Below are positions 46,109 through 53,793 of a stretch of 64,000 nt of DNA, piece by piece. The number at the start of each line of letters is the position of its first letter. Position 1 is the stretch's first letter. The translations under genes were made by a program, and so were the position numbers. Origin of the DNA: Oxalobacter sp. (GTDB lineage Bacteria > Pseudomonadota > Gammaproteobacteria > Burkholderiales > Burkholderiaceae_D); the NCBI GenBank assembly GCA_018384065.1, contig JAHAYL010000036.1, positions 17,689 to 81,688 of the forward strand, in the 5' to 3' direction. Under the pieces are notes generated by a model. That model was not told the DNA's origin. It made no database searches and was given only the letters and a program-made list of their open reading frames with translations.

Positions 46109-46558
46109 TCACCTGCCAGGAACTTTGTCAGGAAGTGCCTTGCAGAACACATCAACACCCTCTGAAATCTGCTGGCAGACTTCCCTGAAAAAACTGAAAG
46201 GATACCCATAAGGGTCTTCTACATCGCTCCCTTCGCAGAGGCGTCTGACCTCACCTTTGAAGCCAGGGAACCGGCGACGGACAATCCCGACCTGGTCCTG
46301 CTCCATCGTCAGGACAACATCAACACCTTCCAGCAGGGCTTCTGTCAGACGCTGCGCCCGATGGCTGCTGATATCGATACCGTGTTCCGCCATCGCCCTG
46401 ACAGAACAGTCATCTGCGCTCCAGCCTTGGGTTGCCCATTCCAGTCCCGCTGACGCAACTTCCGCCTCAGGCAGCCTTGCCTTCAGGAAACCTTCTGCCA
46501 TCGGACTCCGGCAGATATTCCCGAGGCAGATCACCATGATATGCCATGTCATAGCCAT
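46109..46558 (-). CDS. Low-molecular-weight protein-tyrosine phosphatase
   Basis: The 149-residue enzyme has the P-loop CLGNICRSPMAEG near the N-terminus (C-x5-R-S), STG-like helix, and the general-acid loop DVEDPYGYPFSFF with the catalytic aspartate and proline. It removes phosphate from tyrosine on proteins; in envelope polysaccharide systems it pairs with a tyrosine kinase, but none is adjacent. Family Wzb/Etp/arsenate-reductase-like; the DP loop favours phosphatase. Confidence 0.9.
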   Translation of the reverse strand: MAMTWHIMVICLGNICRSPMAEGFLKARLPEAEVASAGLEWATQGWSADDCSVRAMAEHGIDISSHRAQRLTEALLEGVDVVLTMEQDQVGIVRRRFPGFKGEVRRLCEGSDVEDPYGYPFSFFREVCQQISEGVDVFCKALPDKVPGR

Positions 46559-46640
46559 ATCCTTTCCTTATCACCAAATACCCACAGAAAATTGATTCTG
46601 CATGAAAGCACAGAAAACATAATAACAAGTATAAAGGGGC

Positions 46641-46646
46641 TATAAT
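46641..46646 (+). promoter_or_regulatory. -10 element upstream of usp gene 1
   Basis: GGGGC-TATAAT occurs 46 bases before the ATG at 46693. The usp paralogue at 55901 has GGGC-TATAAT in a comparable place, and both share CCAAC near the ribosome site GGAGG. Confidence 0.55.
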
Positions 46647-46692
46647 CAAGAATAGAGAGACGATTATCTGCCAACCCTGAATGGAGGATACT

Positions 46693-47583
46693 ATGCCAGG
46701 AAAACGCTACATTCTCACTGCAACAGATATGTCAGACTGGGCTAAATATGCAGAAACCAAAGGTGCAGAGCTCACAAAACATCTGGGAAACGCAGAAATG
46801 CTCCTCGTCAACATCCAGGAACAGAGTGGTCTGGATTTCTATGCCATGCTGATGGCAAGCCAGGCACCCACACAGGACCTCATCCGGAAAGAAGCCGAAA
46901 CAACCCTTGCTGAAACAGCCAGGCAGTTGTCAGAGAAAGAGGGCATCACCGTTACGCCAATCATCCGCACAGGCACCGTTCCAAATGAAATCCAGGCACT
47001 GCTTGAAGAGAAAAAAGCTGCATTGCTGGTCATCGGTGCCCATGGACAGGGTTACCATTTCATGCCGATCATCGGGAATATCCCGGCAAAACTGATCCAA
47101 GGGAGCCCGTGTCCGGTACTCATTATCCGGCAGGAAGACATGCGCCCTTACAAACGGGTCCTGATACCGATTGACTTCACAGAAGTCTCCATCAACCAGG
47201 TCACCCAGTCCATGCCTTTCATTCCTGAAGATGCGGAAATCATCCTGATGAGTGTCTGTGAATCGCCATGCGCCAGCCGTCTCCGCTATGCCAATATCAC
47301 GGTAGAAATCCTTGAGCAATACCGTAATAAGGTCAAGGGCGAAGCAGAGGAAAAAATCAATCAACTGATTGAAGCACTTGAAACGCCACGGAAATTGATT
47401 CCACATGTCGAGATAGGCATTCCCCATCAGACAATCCTTCAGTACGTCAAGAATAATGAAATCGACCTGCTTGTACTGGGCAAACACCCCAGGAACAGGC
47501 TTGAGGAATACCTGGTCGGCAGCACCGTCCACTATGCCATCAATGAGGCTGAATGCGATGTCATGATCACGACACCGGCATAA
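46693..47583 (+). CDS. Tandem-domain universal stress protein 1
   Basis: The 296-residue protein contains two Usp domains in series. Domain 1 (about 1-145) has YILTATDMSDWAKYAE and the nucleotide-binding loop IGAHGQGYHF; domain 2 (about 155-296) has YKRVLIPIDFTEVS and VLGKHPRNRLEEYLVGSTVHY. The G-2x-G-9x-G pattern is imperfect in domain 1. Start is ATG 46693 with GGAGG five bases upstream; the in-frame ATG 46681 overlaps that site. A paralogue with the same leader lies at 55901. Confidence 0.9.
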   Translation: MPGKRYILTATDMSDWAKYAETKGAELTKHLGNAEMLLVNIQEQSGLDFYAMLMASQAPTQDLIRKEAETTLAETARQLSEKEGITVTPIIRTGTVPNEIQALLEEKKAALLVIGAHGQGYHFMPIIGNIPAKLIQGSPCPVLIIRQEDMRPYKRVLIPIDFTEVSINQVTQSMPFIPEDAEIILMSVCESPCASRLRYANITVEILEQYRNKVKGEAEEKINQLIEALETPRKLIPHVEIGIPHQTILQYVKNNEIDLLVLGKHPRNRLEEYLVGSTVHYAINEAECDVMITTPA

Positions 47584-47637
47584 TTTTCAGAAGCCTTTCC
47601 AAGAGAAGCCTTCCACTTGCGATGGGTGGCTTTTCTG

Positions 47638-48138
47638 TTACAGCACAATATGCCGCCAGACTGACAGCTTTTCCTCAAAGGTACGGCTGGCATAGGCAGG
47701 AGAGGAAGAGGGCAGCTGCAGTGTCTGATAACCCGCACCGGCAAGACGGGCGGCATAGGCACCGGCGACCTTCCCGTTGAAACAGACCTTGACCAGCAAA
47801 GGGCATTCCCGTTTCAGCCTGGCGAAATCATTGGGGACCGCCTTGCGGATCCTTGCATCAAGACTGCCTTCCCGCTCGCACATCGTAATCACATCCCATA
47901 GGCCGATGCGATGGGAAAGCAGCCGTTGCAGACGGCTTTCATAATCCAACGGAACCAGGTCATCATCCAAGACCTTGGAAAGCAGTGGCCAGAACTGGTT
48001 CCTCGGATGCGCATAATACTGACGCTGTGCCAAAGATTCCCTGCCCGGAAAACTGCCAAGGATCAGCGTATGGATATCCTTCGATAGGACCGGCGGGAAA
48101 CCGTTCAGGGGTGGCAGGGGAATAGGTTTCTGTCGCAT
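47638..48138 (-). CDS. DNA-deoxyinosine glycosylase-type uracil-DNA glycosylase (family 6)
   Basis: The 166-residue protein has the UDG-superfamily motifs ILGSFPGRESLAQRQYYAHPRNQFWPLL, LWDVI and the final LPSSSPAYASR. This set, with asparagine in HPRNQFW, matches hypoxanthine/deoxyinosine glycosylases that remove deaminated adenine from DNA. No neighbour suggests a specific pathway. Confidence 0.88.
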   Translation of the reverse strand: MRQKPIPLPPLNGFPPVLSKDIHTLILGSFPGRESLAQRQYYAHPRNQFWPLLSKVLDDDLVPLDYESRLQRLLSHRIGLWDVITMCEREGSLDARIRKAVPNDFARLKRECPLLVKVCFNGKVAGAYAARLAGAGYQTLQLPSSSPAYASRTFEEKLSVWRHIVL

Positions 48139-48204
48139 AACGGGTAGGGATCAGGGCGTTCCTTCAACACAGGAAACCATCTTATCAGAAAAGCCTTGGT
48201 GGAA

Positions 48205-48235
48205 AGGCAAAAGAAAAGCCGGCAATGCCGGCTTT
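48205..48235 (-). terminator. Intrinsic terminator of the rpmB-rpmG operon
   Basis: AAAGCCGGC (48215-48223) and GCCGGCTTT (48227-48235) form a 9-bp stem with a 3-base loop. Read leftward it is followed by TTTTCTTTT (A-rich 48208-48217 on the plus strand). Confidence 0.85.
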
Positions 48236-48257
48236 GGACACCTTGGAAAACAGCTGA

Positions 48258-48425
48258 TCACTTGATCTTGGTTTCCTTGTACAGGACGTGTTTCCTTGCC
48301 TTCGGGTCAAACTTCGTGATTTCCAGCTTGCCCGGGGTGGTGCGTTTGTTCTTGGTGGTCGTATAGAAATGACCGGTACCCGCTGTGGATTCCAGCTTGA
48401 TTTTTTCTCTGCCTGCTTTAGCCAT
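48258..48425 (-). CDS. rpmG: 50S ribosomal protein L33
   Basis: The 55-residue protein begins [20 protein letters not shown] and ends YKETKIK, the proteobacterial L33 pattern lacking the four zinc-binding cysteines (zinc-free type). GAGGAG precedes the ATG. It is 31 bp downstream of rpmB, the usual order. It was too short to be obvious as a long frame. Confidence 0.97.
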   Translation of the reverse strand: MAKAGREKIKLESTAGTGHFYTTTKNKRTTPGKLEITKFDPKARKHVLYKETKIK

Positions 48426-48456
48426 GTCAGAAACTCCTCAGAAATTCAGATGATGA

Positions 48457-48693
48457 TCAGATTTTTTCGCCGCGTGCACGCATGTCGGCGAGGACAGCCT
48501 CGATGCCGAGCTTGTCGATGATGCGGAGCCCGGCATTGGAGATGCGCAGGGAGACCCAGCGGTTTTCAGATTCGACGAAGAAACGGCGGCGGTGCAGGTT
48601 GGGCATGAAACGCCGTTTGCTGACGTTGTGGGCGTGAGAGATCTTGTGACCGGATACAGGTTTTTTCCCGGTGACCTGACAGACACGAGCCAT
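48457..48693 (-). CDS. rpmB: 50S ribosomal protein L28
   Basis: The 78-residue protein begins [20 protein letters not shown] and continues [16 protein letters not shown] with [17 protein letters not shown], diagnostic of L28. First gene of the rpmB-rpmG operon. Confidence 0.98.
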   Translation of the reverse strand: MARVCQVTGKKPVSGHKISHAHNVSKRRFMPNLHRRRFFVESENRWVSLRISNAGLRIIDKLGIEAVLADMRARGEKI

Positions 48694-48937
48694 TGTAAAT
48701 ACCTCCAGAAAAGATTAAGAAGCCGCAATTCTATCGGCATGGATTCAAAAAAGCAAGAAAAATCCAATGAAAACATCATCTTGATTGAAATAATTGTCAA
48801 TCAATTTCAGAAATAAAGACACATTTAACCGATAAAGAAGCCATCGTCGAAAAGTGGAAATAAAAAAAGGAAATCAGAAAGATATCCCTGCAATATCCTT
48901 TAGATATCAAAATATACCGCAGGGAAGGGTACAGGTA

Positions 48938-49222
48938 TTACTGGAGGGTTTCCGGAGCAGGTGTTCTAAGGGTTGGTGGGGAGCAGAAAGATTTCAACTT
49001 GCGGATATCCTGTTCTGCTTCAGCAGTACGTTCTTCACTGACAAACATTGCCGCTTCAATAATCTCAGCCTCACTGCTTTCAAAACTGATGAAAAAAGAT
49101 TCGCCTTTCTTCGTGATGATGAAAGCACTCAATGTCTTACCATCCGACATCTGGAAAACAGGCGGCAGATTGTATTTGTCCTCGAAATCCTTGAATGCGG
49201 CAGCGATATCCGTAGTACTCAT
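48938..49222 (-). CDS. Small protein of unknown function
   Basis: The 94-residue acidic protein (MSTTDIAAAFKDFEDKYNLP...) has no signal peptide. AAGGG lies about six to nine bases before the ATG. Its last 15 residues (SPPTLRTPAPETLQ) look disordered. It follows, 60 bp downstream, another small acidic protein on the same strand; the two may be co-transcribed. No family recognised. Confidence 0.6.
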   Translation of the reverse strand: MSTTDIAAAFKDFEDKYNLPPVFQMSDGKTLSAFIITKKGESFFISFESSEAEIIEAAMFVSEERTAEAEQDIRKLKSFCSPPTLRTPAPETLQ

Positions 49223-49282
49223 TGTGAATCCCTTAAATGTCTTATCCAGTAATCAGCAGAGGCAGTTCCAATAATCCATGGG

Positions 49283-49546
49283 TCAAGGCTCAATCAGGTA
49301 GCCATCAGGATCCGTATAACCGGATTCCTTCAGCAATGCCAATTGCTCTTCTGAGAGGGGGAAGCGTTCTTCTTCATAAGAAACCTTGAAATTGCAGTCA
49401 CTGACTTCCTCGAATACCTGGAGATTGAAAACAATATCCTGATTATCCACATAAAAGCTGCAGACCTCATCCGGCAGTTCAAACCCCAGTTTTTCCATAA
49501 AGTCCATGGAGACAGACTTTTCATCACGATTGGCAGGATCCGTCAT
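49283..49546 (-). CDS. Small acidic protein of unknown function
   Basis: The 87-residue protein is strongly acidic (for example VFEEVSDCNFKVSYEEERF) with two or three cysteines and no export signal. GAGAGGAAACT before the ATG is a good ribosome site. First gene of a probable two-gene transcript with the 94-residue protein. No family recognised. Confidence 0.62.
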   Translation of the reverse strand: MTDPANRDEKSVSMDFMEKLGFELPDEVCSFYVDNQDIVFNLQVFEEVSDCNFKVSYEEERFPLSEEQLALLKESGYTDPDGYLIEP

Positions 49547-49844
49547 AGTTTCCTCTCTAACATTGCATCTGTGCCCGGAAAGCCCCTGTGGGCAACGTGC
49601 GATATTGTACCCAATTGACAGGATTCTGACAGGTCATTTTTACCATATCCTGCTAAAAGGGAACCTTGACCGGACCATCCGTGAAAAATCCTGAAATTCC
49701 TTTCAAATTCCATCAACGTTTCGCCTTTTTAAACAAAAATAAGCTAATATTATGGATAAGCATAGCCGTCTGACTGCCAGGATGAAGACAAGGGCATCCT
49801 GATTGGTCAGGCTATGTGGAATAGACTGAGCAGGAGAGCAGGAA

Positions 49845-50546
49845 ATGGGCGCTGGCGATGAGCTAAAAAGGCAGGAAAACCTTACAGGGAAATCAGGTTC
49901 AGCTGAAGACGTAGACACGTTCAAAGAATGGTCTGATTCCTACCGTAAAGGCAATATCGTTGACTTGTACCTGAACAAGTCAGGGTATGAACACGCCCAG
50001 CAGAAACCGCAGCAGGAAGATTCCCAGTCTTCCCAGAGCTGGCAGAAATGGTTTGACTCTGATGAGCAGAGCCATACCACTGCACCTGTCCGCTTCAAAT
50101 CTGAAGAAGAAATCAAGAAGGAACAGACCCAGGCCAAGGAAATCAAGACCCGGCTGGGAGTCCGTGAGGAAGAGGCGCTGGCACTCAAGGCATGGCTTGA
50201 GTGGTATGAGGCAGGTGATTCCGAGCAGGCGCAGCAGTTACCGTCAATTGAACCGGCAACACCCCGTCCAGATATCCAGGCCAAGGAAATCAAGACCCGG
50301 GTTGGGGTGCGTGAAGAAGAGGCTCTGGCAGTCAAGACATGGCTCGATTGGTACGAAGCAGGTGACAATCCAGCCAACCAGATACCGGTCGAGAAAACCA
50401 CACCCAAAAGACCTGATGTCATTGAGAAAGAAATCAAGACCCGTGTCGGTGTCCGTGAAGAAGAAGCCCTGGCAGTCAAGACATGGGTTGACTTCTACAA
50501 TGCAGGGGATTTCCTGGACGCTTACCTGGAAAAATCCGGCTATTGA
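49845..50546 (+). CDS. Protein with three VGVREEEAL/WLDWYEAGD repeats, unknown function
   Basis: The 233-residue protein lacks a signal peptide. Three near-identical units of about 29 residues start at residues 97, 146 and 194 (spacing 49 and 48) with core KEIKTRVGVREEEALAVK then TWLDWYEAGD, joined by proline-rich linkers. The N-terminal part has a related half unit (TFKEWSDSYRKGN followed by LYLNKSGY), and the C-terminus ends LEKSGY, so the W/Y-rich helix marks all segments. The preceding 298-bp gap carries a TATTAT-type -10 near 49750. Possible protein-binding repeat; no family recognised. Confidence 0.78.
   Translation: MGAGDELKRQENLTGKSGSAEDVDTFKEWSDSYRKGNIVDLYLNKSGYEHAQQKPQQEDSQSSQSWQKWFDSDEQSHTTAPVRFKSEEEIKKEQTQAKEIKTRLGVREEEALALKAWLEWYEAGDSEQAQQLPSIEPATPRPDIQAKEIKTRVGVREEEALAVKTWLDWYEAGDNPANQIPVEKTTPKRPDVIEKEIKTRVGVREEEALAVKTWVDFYNAGDFLDAYLEKSGY
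50133..50510 (+). repeat. Three tandem coding repeats of about 145 bp
   Basis: Repeat units begin at about 50133, 50280 and 50424 and encode the conserved KEIKTR-VGVREEEAL-W segments. The DNA is highly similar as well (caaggaaatcaagacccggg recurs), so the copying is recent or under conversion. Confidence 0.8.
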
Positions 50547-50593
50547 ACAGTCTGGCATTCCGTCTGCCAAAAGCATATAATAGCCGTTCCTTT

Positions 50594-50667
50594 GCGGGCG
50601 TAGCTCAATGGTAGAGCAGAAGCTTCCCAAGCTTAAGACGAGGGTTCAATTCCCTTCGCCCGCTCCA
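50594..50667 (+). tRNA. tRNA-Gly (anticodon CCC)
   Basis: A complete tRNA: acceptor GCGGGCG/CGCCCGC, D arm GCTCAATGGTAGAGC, anticodon loop TTCCCAA giving CCC, and T arm with GGTTCAATTCC; CCA is encoded. The anticodon stem closes with one G-A mismatch (GAAGC/GCTTA). It resembles E. coli tRNA-Gly(CCC). Confidence 0.95.
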
Positions 50668-50680
50668 GAACACCAAGCAT

Positions 50681-50703
50681 AGCCGCCAAATGGCGGCTTT
50701 TCT
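50681..50703 (+). terminator. Intrinsic terminator after tRNA-Gly
   Basis: AGCCGCC (50681-50687) pairs with GGCGGCT (50692-50698), followed by TTTTCTG. Confidence 0.85.
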
Positions 50704-50764
50704 GTTTAAAGACACCCCGTCCTTCTCATTTTGATATGCTCGATTGCATCAGACAGAAGGAAAG

Positions 50765-50890
50765 ATGATGGTTCCCTTTGGAGACAGCCCAACCCATTCC
50801 GTAAATCATGTTGAGGCAGGGTATCCAGCCTTGATAGCGATACAGGAAAGGAACATCGATATCAATGTCGGTGACCTGATTGTGAAATGA
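50765..50890 (+). CDS. Short open frame downstream of tRNA-Gly, possibly a gene remnant
   Basis: A 41-codon frame MMVPFGDSPTHSVNHVEAGY... ends INVGDLIVK. AAGGAAAG precedes its double ATG. The ending resembles a short strand-turn of longer proteins, so it may be a fragment. Coding status is uncertain. Confidence 0.35.
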   Translation: MMVPFGDSPTHSVNHVEAGYPALIAIQERNIDINVGDLIVK

Positions 50891-51009
50891 CATCTTCTGT
50901 TTTTATCCTGAAAACGAAAAACTGAGGGGTTCCCTGCAAGATTTTTAGGAATACCTTACAATAAAAGGGCATTAACACTGATTACCCTCAAATCTGAAAG
51001 GATAAGCTA

Positions 51010-51174
51010 ATGGAAATCAAGGACCTGCCACAGGAAAAACGGACAAAATGTGAAGTCTGGACCCGCGTCATGGGATACCACCGCCCGATTTCCCAATGGA
51101 ATGACGGCAAACAGTCGGAAGCCCGCGAACGCCGTTACTTCACCGAACAGGCATGCTCAGGAAAACTTGCCTGA
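51010..51174 (+). CDS. Small NrdD-like protein with glycyl-radical type motif
   Basis: A 54-residue protein with AAAGGA seven bases before the ATG. It contains CEVWTRVMGYHRPISQWNDG and then GKQSEARERRYF, like the C-terminal end of class III (anaerobic) ribonucleotide reductase, where R-V-x-G-Y holds the radical glycine (here residue 22). It lacks the catalytic barrel and the CxxC zinc pairs. Short proteins of this type exist in anaerobes and are often labelled anaerobic ribonucleoside-triphosphate reductase. It could be a separate radical domain or a spare part, like GrcA for pyruvate formate-lyase; this is inference. A strong terminator follows. Confidence 0.7.
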   Translation: MEIKDLPQEKRTKCEVWTRVMGYHRPISQWNDGKQSEARERRYFTEQACSGKLA

Positions 51175-51193
51175 TTCCAGACCAGATTGACAG

Positions 51194-51217
51194 GCCGGGG
51201 GAATACCCCGGCTTTTT
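51194..51217 (+). terminator. Intrinsic terminator after the NrdD-like gene
   Basis: GCCGGGG (51194-51200) and CCCCGGC (51206-51212) enclose GAATA and are followed by TTTTT. Confidence 0.9.
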
Positions 51218-51241
51218 GTATCAAAACAAACAGCAGTCCAG

Positions 51242-51736
51242 TCAGGCAGAAGGTTCCGGTTCACGCCGGCACTTGCCACTGATGACCGCCACATCCATCC
51301 GCATGACCTTGACCCGGTTGAACATCCGTTCATCGATGAACTTTGTGCCGGGCTGGGATTCATCTGAAAACCGGTTGATCAGAACAGCCAGGCCATGCCA
51401 TTTTTCTTCATCTGACAGTTCAGTTTCCAGCGTTCCCTCAAGGATCAGGCTTTCATATGCCATGGAAGCCAGCTCATACAGGACCTTGGTTTTCCCGACA
51501 ATGCAGAACGAAACCTGGTTCTTTTTCGCCAGCAGGTCCAGCTTGCGCCCCTTATGGGCACAGTGGAAATAAAGCCTTGAGCCGCCATCCCAGGCATAAG
51601 TGATCGGCACACCGTAAGCACCGTCTTCTGAAGGGATGGACAGCACCCCGAACGTTGCCTCACGCAGCAGCCTTAAGGCATCCCCGTCATCCATAATCCT
51701 GTCTTTCCGGCGGATGGTTTTACTGACAAACTCCAT
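51242..51736 (-). CDS. Pyridoxamine 5'-phosphate oxidase-like flavoprotein
   Basis: From ATG 51736 (AAAGGA at eight bases) the 164-residue protein is a split-barrel flavin-binding domain: RRKDRIMDDGDALRLLREA, FGVLSIPSEDGAYGVPITY, LYFHCAHKGRKLDLLAKKNQVSF split as in the family, and later ESLILEGTLE. It resembles the NimA/5-nitroimidazole antibiotic-resistance group of PNPOx-like proteins. The frame extends to 51850, but the upstream residues look random. Confidence 0.85.
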   Translation of the reverse strand: MEFVSKTIRRKDRIMDDGDALRLLREATFGVLSIPSEDGAYGVPITYAWDGGSRLYFHCAHKGRKLDLLAKKNQVSFCIVGKTKVLYELASMAYESLILEGTLETELSDEEKWHGLAVLINRFSDESQPGTKFIDERMFNRVKVMRMDVAVISGKCRREPEPSA

Positions 51737-51898
51737 AAACTGTCCTTTGATCCTATTGATAAGCCATGAAACTGGCTGGATTATGATAACTGAGAAAAGC
51801 ATCCGATACGAGGGCAGAGGGTACCCAGACAGATGTTTCCAAGAAAACACAATCCTGTTAGGAGAACCGAACGGATTCCTTCCTAAAACCTTTCTGTG

Positions 51899-51907
51899 TG
51901 ATATAAT
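51899..51907 (+). promoter_or_regulatory. Extended -10 promoter of a putative small RNA
   Basis: TG-A-TATAAT is a perfect extended -10 element. No -35 hexamer is visible, as is usual for this type. Transcription would start near 51913-51915. Confidence 0.65.
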
Positions 51908-51912
51908 CTACA

Positions 51913-52018
51913 TGTGCTTAATGCACATTTTGGAAGGTCTTACAAGTAGAGATCTACTTTGTGCGCACCGCGCATCACCAACTTAAATTTCCCCGTCGGC
52001 AACGGCGGGGATTTTTTG
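51913..52018 (+). ncRNA. Putative small RNA with four hairpins and an intrinsic terminator
   Basis: About 105 nt with four consecutive stems: ATGTGC/GCACAT (51912-51917 with 51923-51928), AAGTAG/CTACTT (51944-51949 with 51954-51959, extendable with a bulge to ACAAGTAG/CTACTTTGT), TGCGC/GCGCA (51962-51966 with 51970-51974), and a 7-bp terminator stem CCCCGTC/GGCGGGG-type (51991-51997 with 52004-52010) followed by ATTTTTT. The single-stranded gap at 51929-51943 has GGAAGG. The promoter is an extended -10. A GTG-started frame through it (from 51961) joins the alcohol dehydrogenase frame but is interrupted in purpose by the terminator. I match no known RNA family; a regulated leader of the downstream gene is the main alternative. 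Confidence 0.55.
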
Positions 52019-52110
52019 AGAACACACCTTATTCAAATCCCCACAAAAATACCTGGCCTGTGCAAGGCTGTGCTATCGTATCCAGAATGCCTTTCATACA
52101 AGGAGCAACC

Positions 52111-53229
52111 ATGTTCTGGAATTATGCGCAACCCGTCAGTATCCGTTTCGGCAACGGCCGTATCGCTGAACTTGGCAGGGAAATCAACGCACTCGGTGGA
52201 AAGACCGGTATTCTCATCACATCCCCATCCTTTGAGAAACGCGGTTTTGTCCAGAAAATCATCGCTGACAGCAACCAGCTGGTCAAAGCCGTTTACAGCA
52301 ACGTCAATCCAAACCCGGACATCACCGAGTGCGAAGACTGCATCGCGCTCATCCAGAAACATCAATGCGATTTCGTTGTCGCATTGGGTGGGGGCAGTGT
52401 GCTCGACTGCGCCAAGGCGGCAGCACTGATGGCAACCGCCGGTTTACCGGTCTCCGCCTATATGGACGATGCCAGCCTATTGCCTGCCAAGGGACTGCCA
52501 TTGATAGCGGTTCCGACCACAGCCGGTACCGGCAGTGAAATCAGCAGTGTTTCCGTGCTCTCAGACTATCAGAAAAAGGTCAAGAAACCCCTGGCGACCC
52601 CGGCATTCTTCCCGACCCTTGCCATCATCGACCCGGAACTCACCTTGACCGTACCACGGCATACCACCGCCTGTACGGGCATGGATGTACTCTGCCATGC
52701 GCTGGAAGCCTTCTGGAGCCGTCAGCATCAACCCATCTGTGATTCATTCGCCATCAATGCGACCCGGCTGGTCATGCAGAACCTGCGCACCGCCTGTGAT
52801 GAACCTGGCAACCTGACAGCGCGTGAACGCATGGCAGAAGCCTCAGTCTTGGCAGGATTGGCATTCACCGTGCCAAGAACCAACTGCTCCCATGCCTGTT
52901 CCTATCCGCTGACCAATGACCTTGGAATACCCCATGGCGAAGCCTGTGCCCTGACCATCGACCATTTCATGCGCATCAACGCAGAAAACGACGATGGCAG
53001 GCTCAAGATGCTCGCCAATATGCTCGGTTATCCATCAGCCTTTGACCTGGCAGATGCCATCACGCAGCTCAAGAAAGACATCGGTATCATGCCAGACCTG
53101 AAAGCCTTCGACCTGACCGATGAACAGGTTGAATCGCTGGTGCAGAACAGCCAGAACCCCATCCTTAAACTGAACCCTGTTGAAATCACCCCCGACATGC
53201 TACGCGACATGTACAGCCAGATGCGGTGA
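52111..53229 (+). CDS. Iron-containing alcohol dehydrogenase 2
   Basis: From ATG 52111 (AAGGAG upstream) the 372-residue protein has ALGGGSVLDCAKAAA, PTTAGTGSEISSVSVL, DVLCHALEAFWSRQHQP and CSHACSYPLTNDLGIPHGE, all near-copies of the paralogue at 26162-27286. The metal-binding aspartate and histidines are present. The frame is open upstream to 51961, but that part runs through the terminator of the putative small RNA. Alcohol or aldehyde substrate unknown. Confidence 0.92.
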   Translation: MFWNYAQPVSIRFGNGRIAELGREINALGGKTGILITSPSFEKRGFVQKIIADSNQLVKAVYSNVNPNPDITECEDCIALIQKHQCDFVVALGGGSVLDCAKAAALMATAGLPVSAYMDDASLLPAKGLPLIAVPTTAGTGSEISSVSVLSDYQKKVKKPLATPAFFPTLAIIDPELTLTVPRHTTACTGMDVLCHALEAFWSRQHQPICDSFAINATRLVMQNLRTACDEPGNLTARERMAEASVLAGLAFTVPRTNCSHACSYPLTNDLGIPHGEACALTIDHFMRINAENDDGRLKMLANMLGYPSAFDLADAITQLKKDIGIMPDLKAFDLTDEQVESLVQNSQNPILKLNPVEITPDMLRDMYSQMR

Positions 53230-53368
53230 CAGAACAGACGGGCAAGAAACAAGGTATCATTCAGGAACAGCAGGCAAATCAGGAAAGGGGAAGGACAGTC
53301 ATCAGCCAGCCAGTAAGGCAGCTGGAAAACATCCCTGTATTCCATACATCTGAAAGAGAGGAAACATC

Positions 53369-53770
53369 ATGAAAAGTTCAAAATGGGTCTGTTTCACCGC
53401 TATCGCCCTGTGTGCCGGCATGCTGGTCGGCTGTGGCAAGCCAAGCAAAGAGAAACTTGTAGAGATGGCAGCAGAAAATTTACAAAAGAATGTCCCTCAA
53501 AAGTTGGATTCCATCACCACCCTGACCAAGGCAGAAGCCAACAACGGCACACTGAACCTCTATTACACCATTTCCCATCCAGAAGCCCAGTTGCATGCAG
53601 CAGAAGCTGAAATGGGCATCCGCAGCAACATCATTGAACAGTACTGCTACAACGACCAGAACAAACAGCTGCGTGAAATGGGGATTGAAGTCAACCACAA
53701 CTACACCGACTCGACCGGTGCTTCGCTGTTCATCATCAAGGCAGACCCAAGCCAGTGCACCGCCAAATAA
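53369..53770 (+). CDS. Lipoprotein of unknown function
   Basis: The 133-residue protein has a signal peptide with lipobox LVGC (cysteine at about residue 22) and a mature domain with two further cysteines (YCYNDQNKQLREMGIEVNHN; DPSQCTAK), which could form a disulfide. It is followed 23 bp later by a VanX-type peptidase gene. No family assigned. Confidence 0.75.
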   Translation: MKSSKWVCFTAIALCAGMLVGCGKPSKEKLVEMAAENLQKNVPQKLDSITTLTKAEANNGTLNLYYTISHPEAQLHAAEAEMGIRSNIIEQYCYNDQNKQLREMGIEVNHNYTDSTGASLFIIKADPSQCTAK

Positions 53771-53793
53771 CCTGACTTCAAGGGAAGGCCGTT

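Noticed and set aside
50594..50890. Integration site in tRNA-Gly with a prophage remnant
   Set aside because: No repeated tRNA 3' end and no integrase gene are visible; the short frame downstream is not enough.
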